Below the pieces are notes generated by a model. The model had not been told where the DNA came from. It saw only the letters and a program-made list of their open reading frames with translations, and searched no databases. This document shows positions 15,952-24,939 of a stretch of 64,000 nt of DNA, piece after piece; position 1 is the stretch's first letter, and each line of letters begins with the position of its first letter. The DNA comes from CAZBLK01 sp964492715 (GTDB taxonomy: Bacteria; Bacillota; Clostridia; Lachnospirales; WRBF01), in assembly GCA_964492715.1 (NCBI GenBank), contig CAZBLK010000001.1:1-64000 (forward strand). The letters run 5' to 3'. The position numbers were made by a program, and so were the translations under genes.

Positions 15952-17625
15952 ATGAAAACTAAAACTGCCCCTAGATTGTCAAAAATATTGCTTGTAATTT
16001 TGCTTCTTGGCTTTTTATCAGCAGGGCTAATTAACAACAAGGTAGCAAGAAATAAAAAAAACGTAACAGCAAATTTAAATCAAAGCAGCGAAAACATGGA
16101 AGAAAAGATTCCATGGAAGGCAAACGCAAAAAATAAGGTAAAGCTACAATGGTATGTAAATTTTTCGTGGTTTGGAACAAAGTGGGGAGAAGACATTGTT
16201 TCCAAAAAAATTACCGAGCTTACAGGTGTTGACGTAGAATACATAATGCCGTTTGGTGACGAAGCCGAACGTTTAAACAGCTTTATTGCATCTGACAATT
16301 TGCCAGACATTTTAACTTTAGGTTGGTGGGATAGCTCAATTAACGAAATGATTGCACAAGGAATGGTTGCACCGCTTAACGAGCTTGCTAAAGAATATGA
16401 CATGTATTTTTTTGAGGTAGCTGTACCAGAACGACTTAAATGGTACACAAAAGACGACGGCAACGTTTATGGCTATCCAAACGCATCATATGCCCCTTCG
16501 GACTATAGCGACTTAACAACAAGCAACCAATCTTTTCTTGTGCGAAAAGACATTTACGAGGCTATCGGAAGCCCCGACATGAGCACGCCAGAAGGGTTTT
16601 TAAAAGCATTAAGTGACGCAAAGGAAATGTTTCCTACAGTTGGCGGAGAGGATTTAATTCCGCTTGGCTTACAGGAGTTTACAGAAGACGGCAACGACTC
16701 TATTGAGGAATATTTGCAAAACTTTCTTGCCATTCCGCACGAGGTTGACGGAAAAGTGTACGACCGCTTTTCAGACGAGGAATACGTTAGATGGCTCAAA
16801 GTATTAAGAGAAGCAAATGAAATGGGGCTTATAAACCGTGAGGTTTTTGTTGACAAACGCTCACAAATGGAAGAAAAAATAGCGAAAAAGCTTTATTTTG
16901 CAATGCTTTACCAGTGGTCAGACTGTCAAACCCAGCTTAAATCTATTTATGCTGAAACACCAGAACAAGTATACGTTGCTATAGACGGGCCGAAAAATTC
17001 CAAAGGAAGTAACCACATGCTTAGCGGCCCAAGCATACAAGGTTGGACAGTTACTATGATTTCACAAAAAAGCCCTTACAAGGACAGAGCAATTCACCTT
17101 ATGTCTATGCTAATGAGTGATGAAGGTCAAAAGCTAATTTGGGCTGGGGTTGAAGGGCAAACGTATGATGTAATTGAAGGTAAAGTTGTGTATAAGCCTG
17201 AAGTGCTTCAGCTTTTGCGTAATGATAGGGCAAAGTTTGACAAAGTTTACGGAGCAATGACAACACACTGGGGGCTGATGGATAACCCTTTAGCCGAACG
17301 AATGGGCGTGGTTGCCGCCGATGACGAGCCTATAAAATCTATAAAGGAATGGACGACGAAGTACGTTGTAAACAATTCTGTTTACAGCTACGACGGCATA
17401 AAGCCAAACTCAAAGGAAGCAGAAGCAAAAGCACGGATTGATGCAGAAAAGGGGCGTATTTTACCAAAACTGATTTTAGCAAATTCGGACGAGGAGTTTG
17501 ACCAGTTGCTTAATGGGTTTTTGGAGTTTAGGGAAAAAAACGGTTTCCATCTTATTATGGAAGAATATCAAAGGGAATTGAACTTAAACAAAAGTCGGCT
17601 AGGTTTGCTTAAAGGGAGAAATTGA
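15952..17625 (+). CDS. Second LplA-like binding protein, lipobox cysteine replaced by glycine
   Basis: A 557-residue paralogue of the upstream lipoprotein: shared blocks include LQWYVN, SFLVRKDIYEAIGSPDM, EEYVRWLK and YFAMLYQ. It has an N-terminal basic plus hydrophobic segment (residues 9-24), but where the lipobox Cys should be, the sequence is LSAG (Gly25). It therefore cannot be lipidated there and is predicted to be membrane-anchored by its signal or secreted. It lies next to the sensor kinase gene rather than the permeases, so a ligand-sensing role is possible. Start ATG 15952 with AGGA upstream. Confidence 0.82.
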   Translation: MKTKTAPRLSKILLVILLLGFLSAGLINNKVARNKKNVTANLNQSSENMEEKIPWKANAKNKVKLQWYVNFSWFGTKWGEDIVSKKITELTGVDVEYIMPFGDEAERLNSFIASDNLPDILTLGWWDSSINEMIAQGMVAPLNELAKEYDMYFFEVAVPERLKWYTKDDGNVYGYPNASYAPSDYSDLTTSNQSFLVRKDIYEAIGSPDMSTPEGFLKALSDAKEMFPTVGGEDLIPLGLQEFTEDGNDSIEEYLQNFLAIPHEVDGKVYDRFSDEEYVRWLKVLREANEMGLINREVFVDKRSQMEEKIAKKLYFAMLYQWSDCQTQLKSIYAETPEQVYVAIDGPKNSKGSNHMLSGPSIQGWTVTMISQKSPYKDRAIHLMSMLMSDEGQKLIWAGVEGQTYDVIEGKVVYKPEVLQLLRNDRAKFDKVYGAMTTHWGLMDNPLAERMGVVAADDEPIKSIKEWTTKYVVNNSVYSYDGIKPNSKEAEAKARIDAEKGRILPKLILANSDEEFDQLLNGFLEFREKNGFHLIMEEYQRELNLNKSRLGLLKGRN

Positions 17626-17692
17626 CTAAAAACTATTTAGTTTTTGCGCTAATGCGCCGTCAATAAATATCAATTAATGAGAAAATTTCTAC

Positions 17693-17754
17693 ATAGCAAT
17701 TTCATTTTTATTCGACATTGTCTATCGGTTATCGTTAAAAACTGGAATTGCTAA
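17693..17754. repeat. Family A palindromic element, short copy A1 (62 bp)
   Basis: ATAGCAATTTCATTTTTATTCGACATTGTCTATCGG (split as in the full copies) is followed directly by the mirror end AAAAACTGGAATTGCTA. The central CGCCAAACG hairpin present in 105-bp copies is missing. It lies between the second binding-protein gene and the kinase gene. Confidence 0.6.
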
Positions 17755-17778
17755 AGTATGAACGGTGTGTGCTAATTT

Positions 17779-19632
17779 ATGCGTGTAACAAAAAAAGCTG
17801 TAAATTACTGTGTTAGTTTTTGGCAAAGCCTGCCGCTAAATAATAAGTTTACTATTGGCATTTTAGCTGTTTTGGTTGTGCCTGTTGTTTTTGCTTCCTT
17901 AATTCTTTTTAACGAAATTAAAAAAACATTAATCGAGCGAATGAACAACATGCAGCTTGACGACCTAAAAAAGATGGAAGCTTTTGCACACACAAATGCA
18001 GAAATAGCGTCTACCGTAATTCAAACAATTGCAGCAAACAACCAAATTACTGATTTCATAAACAGAACTGATGAAATTTCAACAGAGGAACTTGTACTTT
18101 TTAATAGAAACACCACCCCTTACCTTGAAAACATTGCAGTAACAAGCCCATACATAAGGGGGCTTCGCATTTATTGCAACAGTGAAAGAATTCCAGAGCG
18201 CTGGCCTGTTTTTATTTCATCAGCAAGGGTTTCTGATGATGACTGGTTCAACGATGTTAAAAAAGGAAAACTGCTTTTGAGAATAGGTTATGACGAAAGG
18301 TTATCAAGCCATACGCCGCTGCTTTCCGGAAGCGACTTAATTTCATACTCCAGTGCTTTAAACGACAAGCAAGGGGTTGACAAGGCAGTTGTAGAATTTT
18401 CTTTCTTTATGGAAGATTTTTTTGGCGACCTTTACACAGTTACGGAAGATAGGATAAATTACTTTTACACAGGCGAAAGCTTTTACACAAACAAAAACAG
18501 TGAACATAGCGGAAAATGGTTTTCGGTTATAGAAGAACTTTCAAATAAAATTGACTATACGGAAAACACGGTTAAACCTAAAATAATAAGCGCACAAAGC
18601 GGTGACTACTTAGTTTCTATGCAAAAAAGTGATGTGCTTTCTGGCTACTTTGTAAGCATTTACACCGTTGACGAGCTTGTAAGCAGAATTTTAGAAATAC
18701 GCACAATTTTAATTGTAGTTTTGTCGTCATTTATTTTTATAATAGCTTACATTTACGACAACATTGCAAGGGTAATACTAAAGCGTATATACGAAACAAT
18801 TGATGCCATGAAAAAGCTTGAAGGCGGTAATGTTAATGTCCAAATAAAAAATGCAGAAAACGACGAAATAGGTGAGCTGCAAAAATATTTCAACCAAATG
18901 GTAGTTAAAATTAACGAGCTTATCGAGCAAAACAGCAAGCGTGCGCTTTTGGAAAAGGACGCCGAAATTAAAGCACTGCAAAACCAAATAAATTCCCACT
19001 TTTTGTACAATGTTCTTAACAACATTGAAATGATGGCGCTAATTGATGAAAACTACCTTATAGCCGACACTACCACGGCACTTGCAAGGCTTTTGCGCTA
19101 CTCAATGAATTGGAAAAATCAGTTTGTACCTATCCGAGCAGAAATTGAATACGTCAAAGACTATATTCAGCTTTTTAACATACGCTTTGACGACAAAATA
19201 AACTTGTCATGCAACATACCTGAAACAGCATTAGAAGCAAAAATACCAAAAATGTCTATTCAACCAATTGTGGAAAACGCCATAATACACGGTATTGAGG
19301 GCAAAACAGAAGAAGCCTCAATATATATTAAGGCCTATGAAGAAGCGGACGCTTTATGTATTGAAATTACAGACAGCGGCACAGGCATTGATGAAGAAAC
19401 ACTTGCACGAATTAGAGCAATAATCAAGGGTGATGCACCTTCAGAAAAGGGGCAGACAAACGGCATTGGGCTGCGAAATGTGCAAGAGAGGTTTGAACTT
19501 TGCTACGGAAATGGATATGGCATAGAAGTGTCAAGCATTTACGGCTGCTATACTAAGGTTAAAATTAGAATACCGTTTGACGGAGGTATGTGGGGGGGCG
19601 AAAGTTTGCATGAAGAACATACTGATAGTTGA
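17779..19632 (+). CDS. Sensor histidine kinase, YesM type
   Basis: A 617-residue membrane kinase. One helix lies at about residues 24-44, an extracellular sensor region of about 250 residues (dCache-like) follows, and a second helix is near residues 305-330. Then come a HAMP domain, the His_kinase box with phospho-acceptor His407 (NQINSHFLYNVLNN) and a HATPase domain with GTGID and NGIGLRNVQERF. This is the LytS/YesM class that controls carbohydrate uptake operons in clostridia and paenibacilli. The upstream RBS is weak. It overlaps the response regulator gene by 23 bp. Likely signal: the sugar, perhaps via the adjacent non-lipidated binding protein. Confidence 0.88.
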   Translation: MRVTKKAVNYCVSFWQSLPLNNKFTIGILAVLVVPVVFASLILFNEIKKTLIERMNNMQLDDLKKMEAFAHTNAEIASTVIQTIAANNQITDFINRTDEISTEELVLFNRNTTPYLENIAVTSPYIRGLRIYCNSERIPERWPVFISSARVSDDDWFNDVKKGKLLLRIGYDERLSSHTPLLSGSDLISYSSALNDKQGVDKAVVEFSFFMEDFFGDLYTVTEDRINYFYTGESFYTNKNSEHSGKWFSVIEELSNKIDYTENTVKPKIISAQSGDYLVSMQKSDVLSGYFVSIYTVDELVSRILEIRTILIVVLSSFIFIIAYIYDNIARVILKRIYETIDAMKKLEGGNVNVQIKNAENDEIGELQKYFNQMVVKINELIEQNSKRALLEKDAEIKALQNQINSHFLYNVLNNIEMMALIDENYLIADTTTALARLLRYSMNWKNQFVPIRAEIEYVKDYIQLFNIRFDDKINLSCNIPETALEAKIPKMSIQPIVENAIIHGIEGKTEEASIYIKAYEEADALCIEITDSGTGIDEETLARIRAIIKGDAPSEKGQTNGIGLRNVQERFELCYGNGYGIEVSSIYGCYTKVKIRIPFDGGMWGGESLHEEHTDS

Positions 19633-20389
19633 GGACGAAAAGTTTGTACGGCAGGGCATTAAAACAATGATAGAGCGCAGCGGCTTTTGCAGCGGTGAAA
19701 TTGTAGAGTGCAAAAATGGGCTTGAAGCACTAGAAGCTGTGAAAATGCGTAAGTTTAACCTTATTTTAACTGACATTAAAATGCCAAACATGGACGGACT
19801 TACTTTTATAAAAAACATTAAAGAACAAGCGGCAAGTACAGCCTACATTGTTATTATTAGCGGCTATGATGATTTTTCCTTTGCAGTTGAAGCTATGCGT
19901 TACGGAGCAAGGGAATATTTGCTAAAGCCGATAGAGCGTGAAAACTTTTACAGTATGTTGAAAAATATTAAGGAAGAAATTGAAGCGTCAGAGCTTCACG
20001 AAGTGCTTGTAGGAGCAAAGGAAGGGCTTGCGCTACAAGAAGGTGCAGAAGCCGACAAGCGTACAAAAATTGAAAAAGCAGTGAAGTATATAATGAGCAA
20101 CTATAAATCGGACTTAAACATGGCTGTCGTTTCAAACTTTGTTTCAATGAATTACACTTTCTTTTCAGAAGCGTTTAAGGAAATTACAGGTGAAAGTTTT
20201 GTTGACTTTGTAAAATCCGTTAGGATTAACGTAGCAAAAGAACTTTTGAAAACTACAAATGTTAAGGTAGGTAAAATATCCATAGAGTCGGGGTTTAAGG
20301 ACGAAAAACACTTTTTAAAAACATTTAAAACAGCAACAGGCTTTACACCTACAGACTATAGAGGAAAACATCAAGGAGGTAAAAAATGA
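19610..20389 (+). CDS. Response regulator, YesN type (REC-AraC)
   Basis: A 259-residue regulator. The receiver domain (residues 1-120) has the phosphorylation site Asp55 in LTDIKMPNMDG, the acidic pair EDE, and a KPI motif. A linker leads to a C-terminal AraC/XylS DNA-binding domain (about residues 155-255, ending in GFTPTDYRG). Start at ATG 19610 since GGGGGGCG precedes it; an in-frame start at 19577 has no RBS. It is the partner of the YesM-like kinase and should activate the transport and phosphorylase genes. Its stop overlaps the next start (ATGA). Confidence 0.88.
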   Translation: MKNILIVEDEKFVRQGIKTMIERSGFCSGEIVECKNGLEALEAVKMRKFNLILTDIKMPNMDGLTFIKNIKEQAASTAYIVIISGYDDFSFAVEAMRYGAREYLLKPIERENFYSMLKNIKEEIEASELHEVLVGAKEGLALQEGAEADKRTKIEKAVKYIMSNYKSDLNMAVVSNFVSMNYTFFSEAFKEITGESFVDFVKSVRINVAKELLKTTNVKVGKISIESGFKDEKHFLKTFKTATGFTPTDYRGKHQGGKK

Positions 20390-23300
20390 ACGACAAAAAC
20401 AACAGCTTTGAAATGCTTTGCTATGATAAAAAACCGCCGTTTACAAGCTTTTTGCCTGGGCTTGCAGGTCTTCACGGCTGCCCACTTTGGAGCTTTTACG
20501 TTAACCGTGGGCAAGCAATTTGCAGCTTTGGCGTGCATAGCAAGGCTAATGCAATTATGGAGTTTTCGCCTGCAAACCTTGCGTACCGCAGGGTTTACCA
20601 AGACGGTTTTCGCACGTTTTTAAAAAAGGACGGCAAAGTTTGCGAACTGTTTGCAGCCACAGACAGCCAACATATCAACAGAACAATGTGTATTGAAATG
20701 AACTGCCTTTCCATAAAGGAAGTAAACAGTGAAATTGGAATTGAAACAAAAGTAACTTATTTTGTTTTGCCAGACGAGCCATTCCCAGCACTTGTTAGGC
20801 GTGTAAGTGTTAAAAACCTTTTGCCTGAGCCATGTGACATTGAGCTTTTGGACGGAATGGGGCAGCTTATACCTTACGGAATTGAAAACTCTGGCTTTAA
20901 AGAGGTTTCAAATTTAATGAGAAGCTGGGCTGAAGTTTCTTGGGTTTCTGACAGTGTTCCGCTTTTTAATACACGTTCAATTCCAGGGGACGAAGCCGAA
21001 GTTTTGGAAAGCACTGCGGCGTGTTTTGCGCTTTGTGCAGGTGAAGACGGAAACGTTGTTCGACCAATTATTGATACAAGAGTAATTTTTGGTGATGACG
21101 AAAGTGCGGCTTTTCCGTGGAATTTTAAAACAAACGCTGTTTCAGAGCTTGTTAATGCAAATGAATATCCAGCTAACAGGTATCCTTGTGTGTTTTTCCC
21201 ATTTTCCGCAAAGCTTGAAGATGAATTGTCTTTTACTTCATATTTTGGTTACGCAAGTGATGTAAATATTTTAGAAAAAAATAATAAAAGGCTATGTGCA
21301 AATGACTACGTTTTTAAAGCAGAAAAACGTGCAAGAGACATTGCACTTGAACTTACATTTCCAGCAAAAACGAAAACTGCAAGCGAAGCTCTTGACAATT
21401 ATTTTCTTCAAAGCTATTTAGACAACGTACTGCGTGGCGGTTATCCAAAGGTAATGGGTGAGAGTGACAAAAAGGTAATTCACCTTTTTGCAAGAAAACA
21501 CGGCGACCCAGAGCGTGACTACAATTTCTTTACGCTTTCGGCAGAGCCGTACAGCCAAGGAAACGGAAATTTCAGAGACGTAAACCAAAACCGCCGTAAT
21601 GATGTGTTTTTTGTTCCAGAAGCTGGCGAGCATAATGTAACTGCATTTTTCAGTTTAATTTCGGCAGATGGGTACAATCCGCTGGAGGTTATGGGGGTAA
21701 GGCTTTCTTTTGCTAACCCAAGTGAAGCTAAAGTTTATCTTGAGAAGCTAGGTATTAACACAAAAATTGCAGAAAAGCGGTTTACTGTTGGTGAGTTGTT
21801 TTTAGCAATTAAGGAAGGTAACCAAGATGCTGATGAGCTTATGCCTAAAATGCTTGACATGTGTACACAGCACCTTGAAGCAAAGTTTGGCGAAGGCTAC
21901 TGGAGCGACCATTTTACATATAACCTTGATTTAATTGAAAGCTATGCCAAAGTTTTCCCAGATAAAATGCAGCAAGTTCTCTATGATGAACAAAAGTGCA
22001 GCTTTTTTTACAGCGGTGTGGAAGTTCTCCCAAGAAGTGAACGGTATAAGCTTATTAACGGAAAGTTGTGCCAAAAGAACGCCATTAGAAAAAGTGGGGA
22101 TAAAGAAAGCTGGCTTAAAAACAGCAACGGAGAAATTGTTAAAACGTCAGTTTTTTCAAAGCTTCTTTTGCTAATAGCAACAAAGTTTGCAAACCTTGAC
22201 GCTGTTGGCTGTGGCATTGAAATGGAAGGCGGAAGGCCTGGCTGGAATGACGCAATGAATGGTGTACCGTTTTTCTTTGGAAGCGGCATGTCTGAAACTT
22301 TTGAGCTTAAAAGGTTAATAGATTTTGTGCTTAGCAGAAAAGATTATGAAACTGTTAAGTTGCCTGCGGAAGCTTGTGGGCTTTTGAAGGGGCTTTACGG
22401 AATACAGAATATAACAGACACATTTGCATACTGGGAAGCAAGCAACAATATAAAAGAAGCCTATAGAGAAAGGCTTTATAAAAACGGAGTAAATGGTTTT
22501 AATTCTGGGGCAGAGGCACTTTCACTTGCCGAAGTTTATGAAATTGTTAATTCGTTTAGCCAGCGTGTAGAAAAAGGAATTAGCCGTGCTGTAGAACTTG
22601 GCTGTGGAATTCCACCAACTTATTTTTGCTTTGAAGCAACAGGCATTAAAGACGGTGTAATGCCTACAGGGTTTACATGCAGGCCGCTACCTATGTTTTT
22701 GGAAGCACCTGCACGAATGATGAAGTCGCTTACGAATAGTGCCGATGCTAAACAATTATACGACAAGGTTTTAAACAGCGAGTGTTACGACGAAGTTTTA
22801 AAGATGTACAAAACATCAGTGCCGCTTGATGGCGAGGGCTACGGAATCGGGCGCATACGTGCGTTTACTGCCGGTTGGCTTGAACGTGAGTCGGTGTTTT
22901 TGCACATGAGCTATAAATATTTGCTTGCGTTGCTTTCGTCTGGGCTTTATGATGAGTTTTATAAGGAAATTGAAACGGGGCTTGTGCCGTTTATGAACCC
23001 CGAAGTTTATGGGCGGAGCATTTATGAAAACTGCTCGTTCATTGCTACATCTAAAAACCCTGACCCAACTGTTTGGGGGCGTGGGTTTGTTTCAAGGCTT
23101 TCTGGAAGTACAGCAGAGGTGCTTTCCATGCGGCAAGCAATGTTTTTGGGCAACAAGTGTTTTTCTGTCAATGCAAATGGGGAATTAAGCCTTACTTTTT
23201 CGCCAGTTTTAAGCGCAGAACTGTTTGACGAAAATGGCGAAGCTATGTTTGTTTTGTTTGGTAAAATACCAGTTACATATATTAACAAAAAGCGCAAAAA

Positions 23301-23454
23301 CACTTTTGGCACAGATTGTGTTAGTGCAGTTAGCGTAACTATTAAAACTGACACAGAGGAAGTGACTTTTGAAGGTAGCAGTGTTAAAGGAAAGTATGCT
23401 GAAATGATACGGTCTGGTGAGTGCGTGTTACAAATTAATGTAGTGCTTGACTAA
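20386..23454 (+). CDS. GH94-like glycoside phosphorylase (GH94/GH149/GH161 clan)
   Basis: A 1022-residue inverting phosphorylase-type protein that should cleave a beta-glucoside with phosphate to give glucose 1-phosphate. Visible: N-terminal beta-sandwich (FTSFLPGLAG, GFRTFLKK), a conserved FRDVNQNRRND block, and the helical barrel with Asp622 in PGWNDAMNG, aligned with the catalytic WND of cellobiose phosphorylase. Length above 1000 and the VNQNRR block fit beta-1,2 or beta-1,3 oligoglucan phosphorylases better than cellobiose phosphorylase. No signal peptide, so cytosolic. It starts in ATGA overlap with the regulator gene, with AAGGAGG before it. The exact linkage specificity is unknown. 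Confidence 0.8.
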   Translation: MNDKNNSFEMLCYDKKPPFTSFLPGLAGLHGCPLWSFYVNRGQAICSFGVHSKANAIMEFSPANLAYRRVYQDGFRTFLKKDGKVCELFAATDSQHINRTMCIEMNCLSIKEVNSEIGIETKVTYFVLPDEPFPALVRRVSVKNLLPEPCDIELLDGMGQLIPYGIENSGFKEVSNLMRSWAEVSWVSDSVPLFNTRSIPGDEAEVLESTAACFALCAGEDGNVVRPIIDTRVIFGDDESAAFPWNFKTNAVSELVNANEYPANRYPCVFFPFSAKLEDELSFTSYFGYASDVNILEKNNKRLCANDYVFKAEKRARDIALELTFPAKTKTASEALDNYFLQSYLDNVLRGGYPKVMGESDKKVIHLFARKHGDPERDYNFFTLSAEPYSQGNGNFRDVNQNRRNDVFFVPEAGEHNVTAFFSLISADGYNPLEVMGVRLSFANPSEAKVYLEKLGINTKIAEKRFTVGELFLAIKEGNQDADELMPKMLDMCTQHLEAKFGEGYWSDHFTYNLDLIESYAKVFPDKMQQVLYDEQKCSFFYSGVEVLPRSERYKLINGKLCQKNAIRKSGDKESWLKNSNGEIVKTSVFSKLLLLIATKFANLDAVGCGIEMEGGRPGWNDAMNGVPFFFGSGMSETFELKRLIDFVLSRKDYETVKLPAEACGLLKGLYGIQNITDTFAYWEASNNIKEAYRERLYKNGVNGFNSGAEALSLAEVYEIVNSFSQRVEKGISRAVELGCGIPPTYFCFEATGIKDGVMPTGFTCRPLPMFLEAPARMMKSLTNSADAKQLYDKVLNSECYDEVLKMYKTSVPLDGEGYGIGRIRAFTAGWLERESVFLHMSYKYLLALLSSGLYDEFYKEIETGLVPFMNPEVYGRSIYENCSFIATSKNPDPTVWGRGFVSRLSGSTAEVLSMRQAMFLGNKCFSVNANGELSLTFSPVLSAELFDENGEAMFVLFGKIPVTYINKKRKNTFGTDCVSAVSVTIKTDTEEVTFEGSSVKGKYAEMIRSGECVLQINVVLD

Positions 23455-23455
23455 A

Positions 23456-23559
23456 TATAGAAATTTGAATAAACAGTTCACCATTTTGCGCCAAAAAATA
23501 GTTCAAGCGTTCGATATTTTTGACGCAAAATGGTGACTATAAAAACTCAAATTGCTATA
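23456..23559. repeat. Family B palindromic element, copy B1 (104 bp)
   Basis: Ends TATAGAAATTTGA and TCAAATTGCTATA, with nested arms CACCATTTTGCG and CGCAAAATGGTG. Non-coding, flanked by TA. It sits right after the phosphorylase stop codon. Copy B2 is at about 33490-33595. Confidence 0.65.
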
Positions 23560-23580
23560 CTGTTTGAAAATAAAATGGTA

Positions 23581-23624
23581 AAAGAGTGGCTGTTGCAAAA
23601 CTTCTATTGCAACAGCCACTCTTT
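23581..23624. terminator. Bidirectional terminator
   Basis: AAAGAGTGGCTGTTGCAA (23581-23598) and TTGCAACAGCCACTCTTT (23607-23624) form a perfect 18-bp stem with A-rich and T-rich flanks. It separates the phosphorylase gene from the convergent XRE-TPR regulator gene. Confidence 0.8.
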
Positions 23625-23640
23625 CATGCTCATAACATTT

Positions 23641-24591
23641 CTAGTCAAGGAATGACTTATAATTTTTGTCAATTTTTGATTCAATTACTTTTATGTAATC
23701 ATTTTCGCCAATCATCTTGCATAAAGTAATTGTGTCATAGCACATAGCTTTTGCTTCATCGTGTTTACCAAGTGCAAACAAAATTTCAAACTTCAATGTG
23801 TAAAGATAACACAAAAATTCATTTGAGTGATATTTTAGGCAAAATGCAATGCCTTCGTTGCAAATGTGTAATGCTTTTTTGCATTGACCCAATAAAAACA
23901 ATAAATTAGCAAGATTGTTATATACAACTATAGTAGTTCTAATTTTATTTTTGTTAACAACATAAAATTCATAATTAGAATTATAAACAAATTTTTGCAA
24001 ATTCAAAAGAAGATTTTCTAAAAGCATTAAAGCTTCGTCATATTTTTTCACAAGTCCTAAATACCCAGATAAAGCTGATAATATTTTGTATTCAGTGTCG
24101 CATAGCCTTTTAGACAAAATGTTATTTGTGTCTTTATAAAAATCAGTTATATTTAAAGCTTGTAAAAGCATTTCAATAATAACATTTTGGTCAGTCTCAC
24201 TAAACGATTTACCGTAAATATACATTTGGTATGCTTCAACATCTTCAAAAGTATTTTGGTCAAACTTTTGTTTAGAGTTAAAAGTGCGTTCAATATCAAA
24301 AACCGCATCTTTTACCTTTTCTTTTTCGTTGTATAAAATTGCATTTTTCAGCCTAAAAAACAACTCGAAGGTTTCAGTTGAGCCAAACGTTTCAATACTG
24401 TTTGAGTAGCTTATAAAATCAAAATTCAGTACTCTTGAAAGCTTTCTTATTAAATAATAATTAAGTCCGCATAAATTTTTTTCAGCACGATATATTTCTT
24501 TTGGAGAACAGCATATAATATCAGCAAGTTGGTTTTGCGTTAAATTAAAGCTTTTCCGTACACTTTTTATCATTTCGCCTAATGTTTTTAT
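23641..24591 (-). CDS. XRE-TPR regulator of the RRNPP type (PlcR/Rgg-like)
   Basis: About 316 residues. An N-terminal XRE helix-turn-helix (LGEMIKSVRKSFNLTQNQLADIIC..., split here) is followed by about 240 residues of helical repeats of TPR type, e.g. MLLENLLLNLQKF and KKALHICNEGIAFCLKY. This is the layout of PlcR, Rgg, NprR and related receptors that bind imported signal peptides and control their own peptide gene. A peptide gene (24811-24939) is divergent from it. Start is uncertain: AGGAGAG (24604-24598) is ideally spaced for an ATA codon at 24591, while the first ATG (24573) would cut into the helix-turn-helix and the TTG at 24627 has no RBS. Pairing with the peptide is inferred. Confidence 0.75.
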   Translation of the reverse strand: MKTLGEMIKSVRKSFNLTQNQLADIICCSPKEIYRAEKNLCGLNYYLIRKLSRVLNFDFISYSNSIETFGSTETFELFFRLKNAILYNEKEKVKDAVFDIERTFNSKQKFDQNTFEDVEAYQMYIYGKSFSETDQNVIIEMLLQALNITDFYKDTNNILSKRLCDTEYKILSALSGYLGLVKKYDEALMLLENLLLNLQKFVYNSNYEFYVVNKNKIRTTIVVYNNLANLLFLLGQCKKALHICNEGIAFCLKYHSNEFLCYLYTLKFEILFALGKHDEAKAMCYDTITLCKMIGENDYIKVIESKIDKNYKSFLD

Positions 24592-24726
24592 TATAATCTC
24601 TCCTATTAACTTTCCAGAACTTATCAAAAGGCAATAAGCATAATTTGTTTCATATACTCTGATGCCCAGATAAGCAATGTTACTATCGACATAGTTGTTA
24701 CATATTTTATCAAATTATAACAAAAT

Positions 24727-24770
24727 TAGACATAAATGTCTATTTAAAATTTTAAAATATAGTTTATAAT
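24727..24770 (+). promoter_or_regulatory. Palindromic operator and promoter of the peptide gene
   Basis: TAGACAT-AA-ATGTCTA (24727-24742) is a perfect inverted repeat. It ends where a -35 element should start; the -10 TATAAT is at 24765-24770 and the -35 position (ATTTAA) is poor. A palindrome at a weak -35 suggests an activator site, as in PlcR-controlled promoters. The regulator upstream is the obvious candidate. Confidence 0.55.
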
Positions 24771-24810
24771 GTAAATATAAACAAAATACATTTAGTAAGG
24801 AGAGTTTATT

Positions 24811-24939
24811 ATGAAAAATATGAAAAAGGTAATGTGCTTTGGACTTGTTTGTCTAGTAATGGTATCAAGCTTTGGGTTTAATAAAAAAGGACCTAACGCA
24901 GGTACAGTACAGCCTTACGATTTCGTTGTAAACGTTTAA
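24811..24939 (+). CDS. Secreted pro-peptide, candidate quorum-sensing signal (42 aa)
   Basis: A 42-residue peptide: basic start MKNMKK, hydrophobic core VMCFGLVCLVMVSSFGF, then a short tail NKKGPNAGTVQPYDFVVNV. This signal-peptide-plus-tail layout is that of PapR, NprX and clostridial RRNPP signal precursors, whose last 5-10 residues are released and re-imported by an oligopeptide permease. The likely active end is within QPYDFVVNV. AAGGAGAG precedes the ATG at good spacing. It is too short for standard gene callers and faces an XRE-TPR regulator gene. It could instead be a small secreted peptide of other use. Confidence 0.65.
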   Translation: MKNMKKVMCFGLVCLVMVSSFGFNKKGPNAGTVQPYDFVVNV

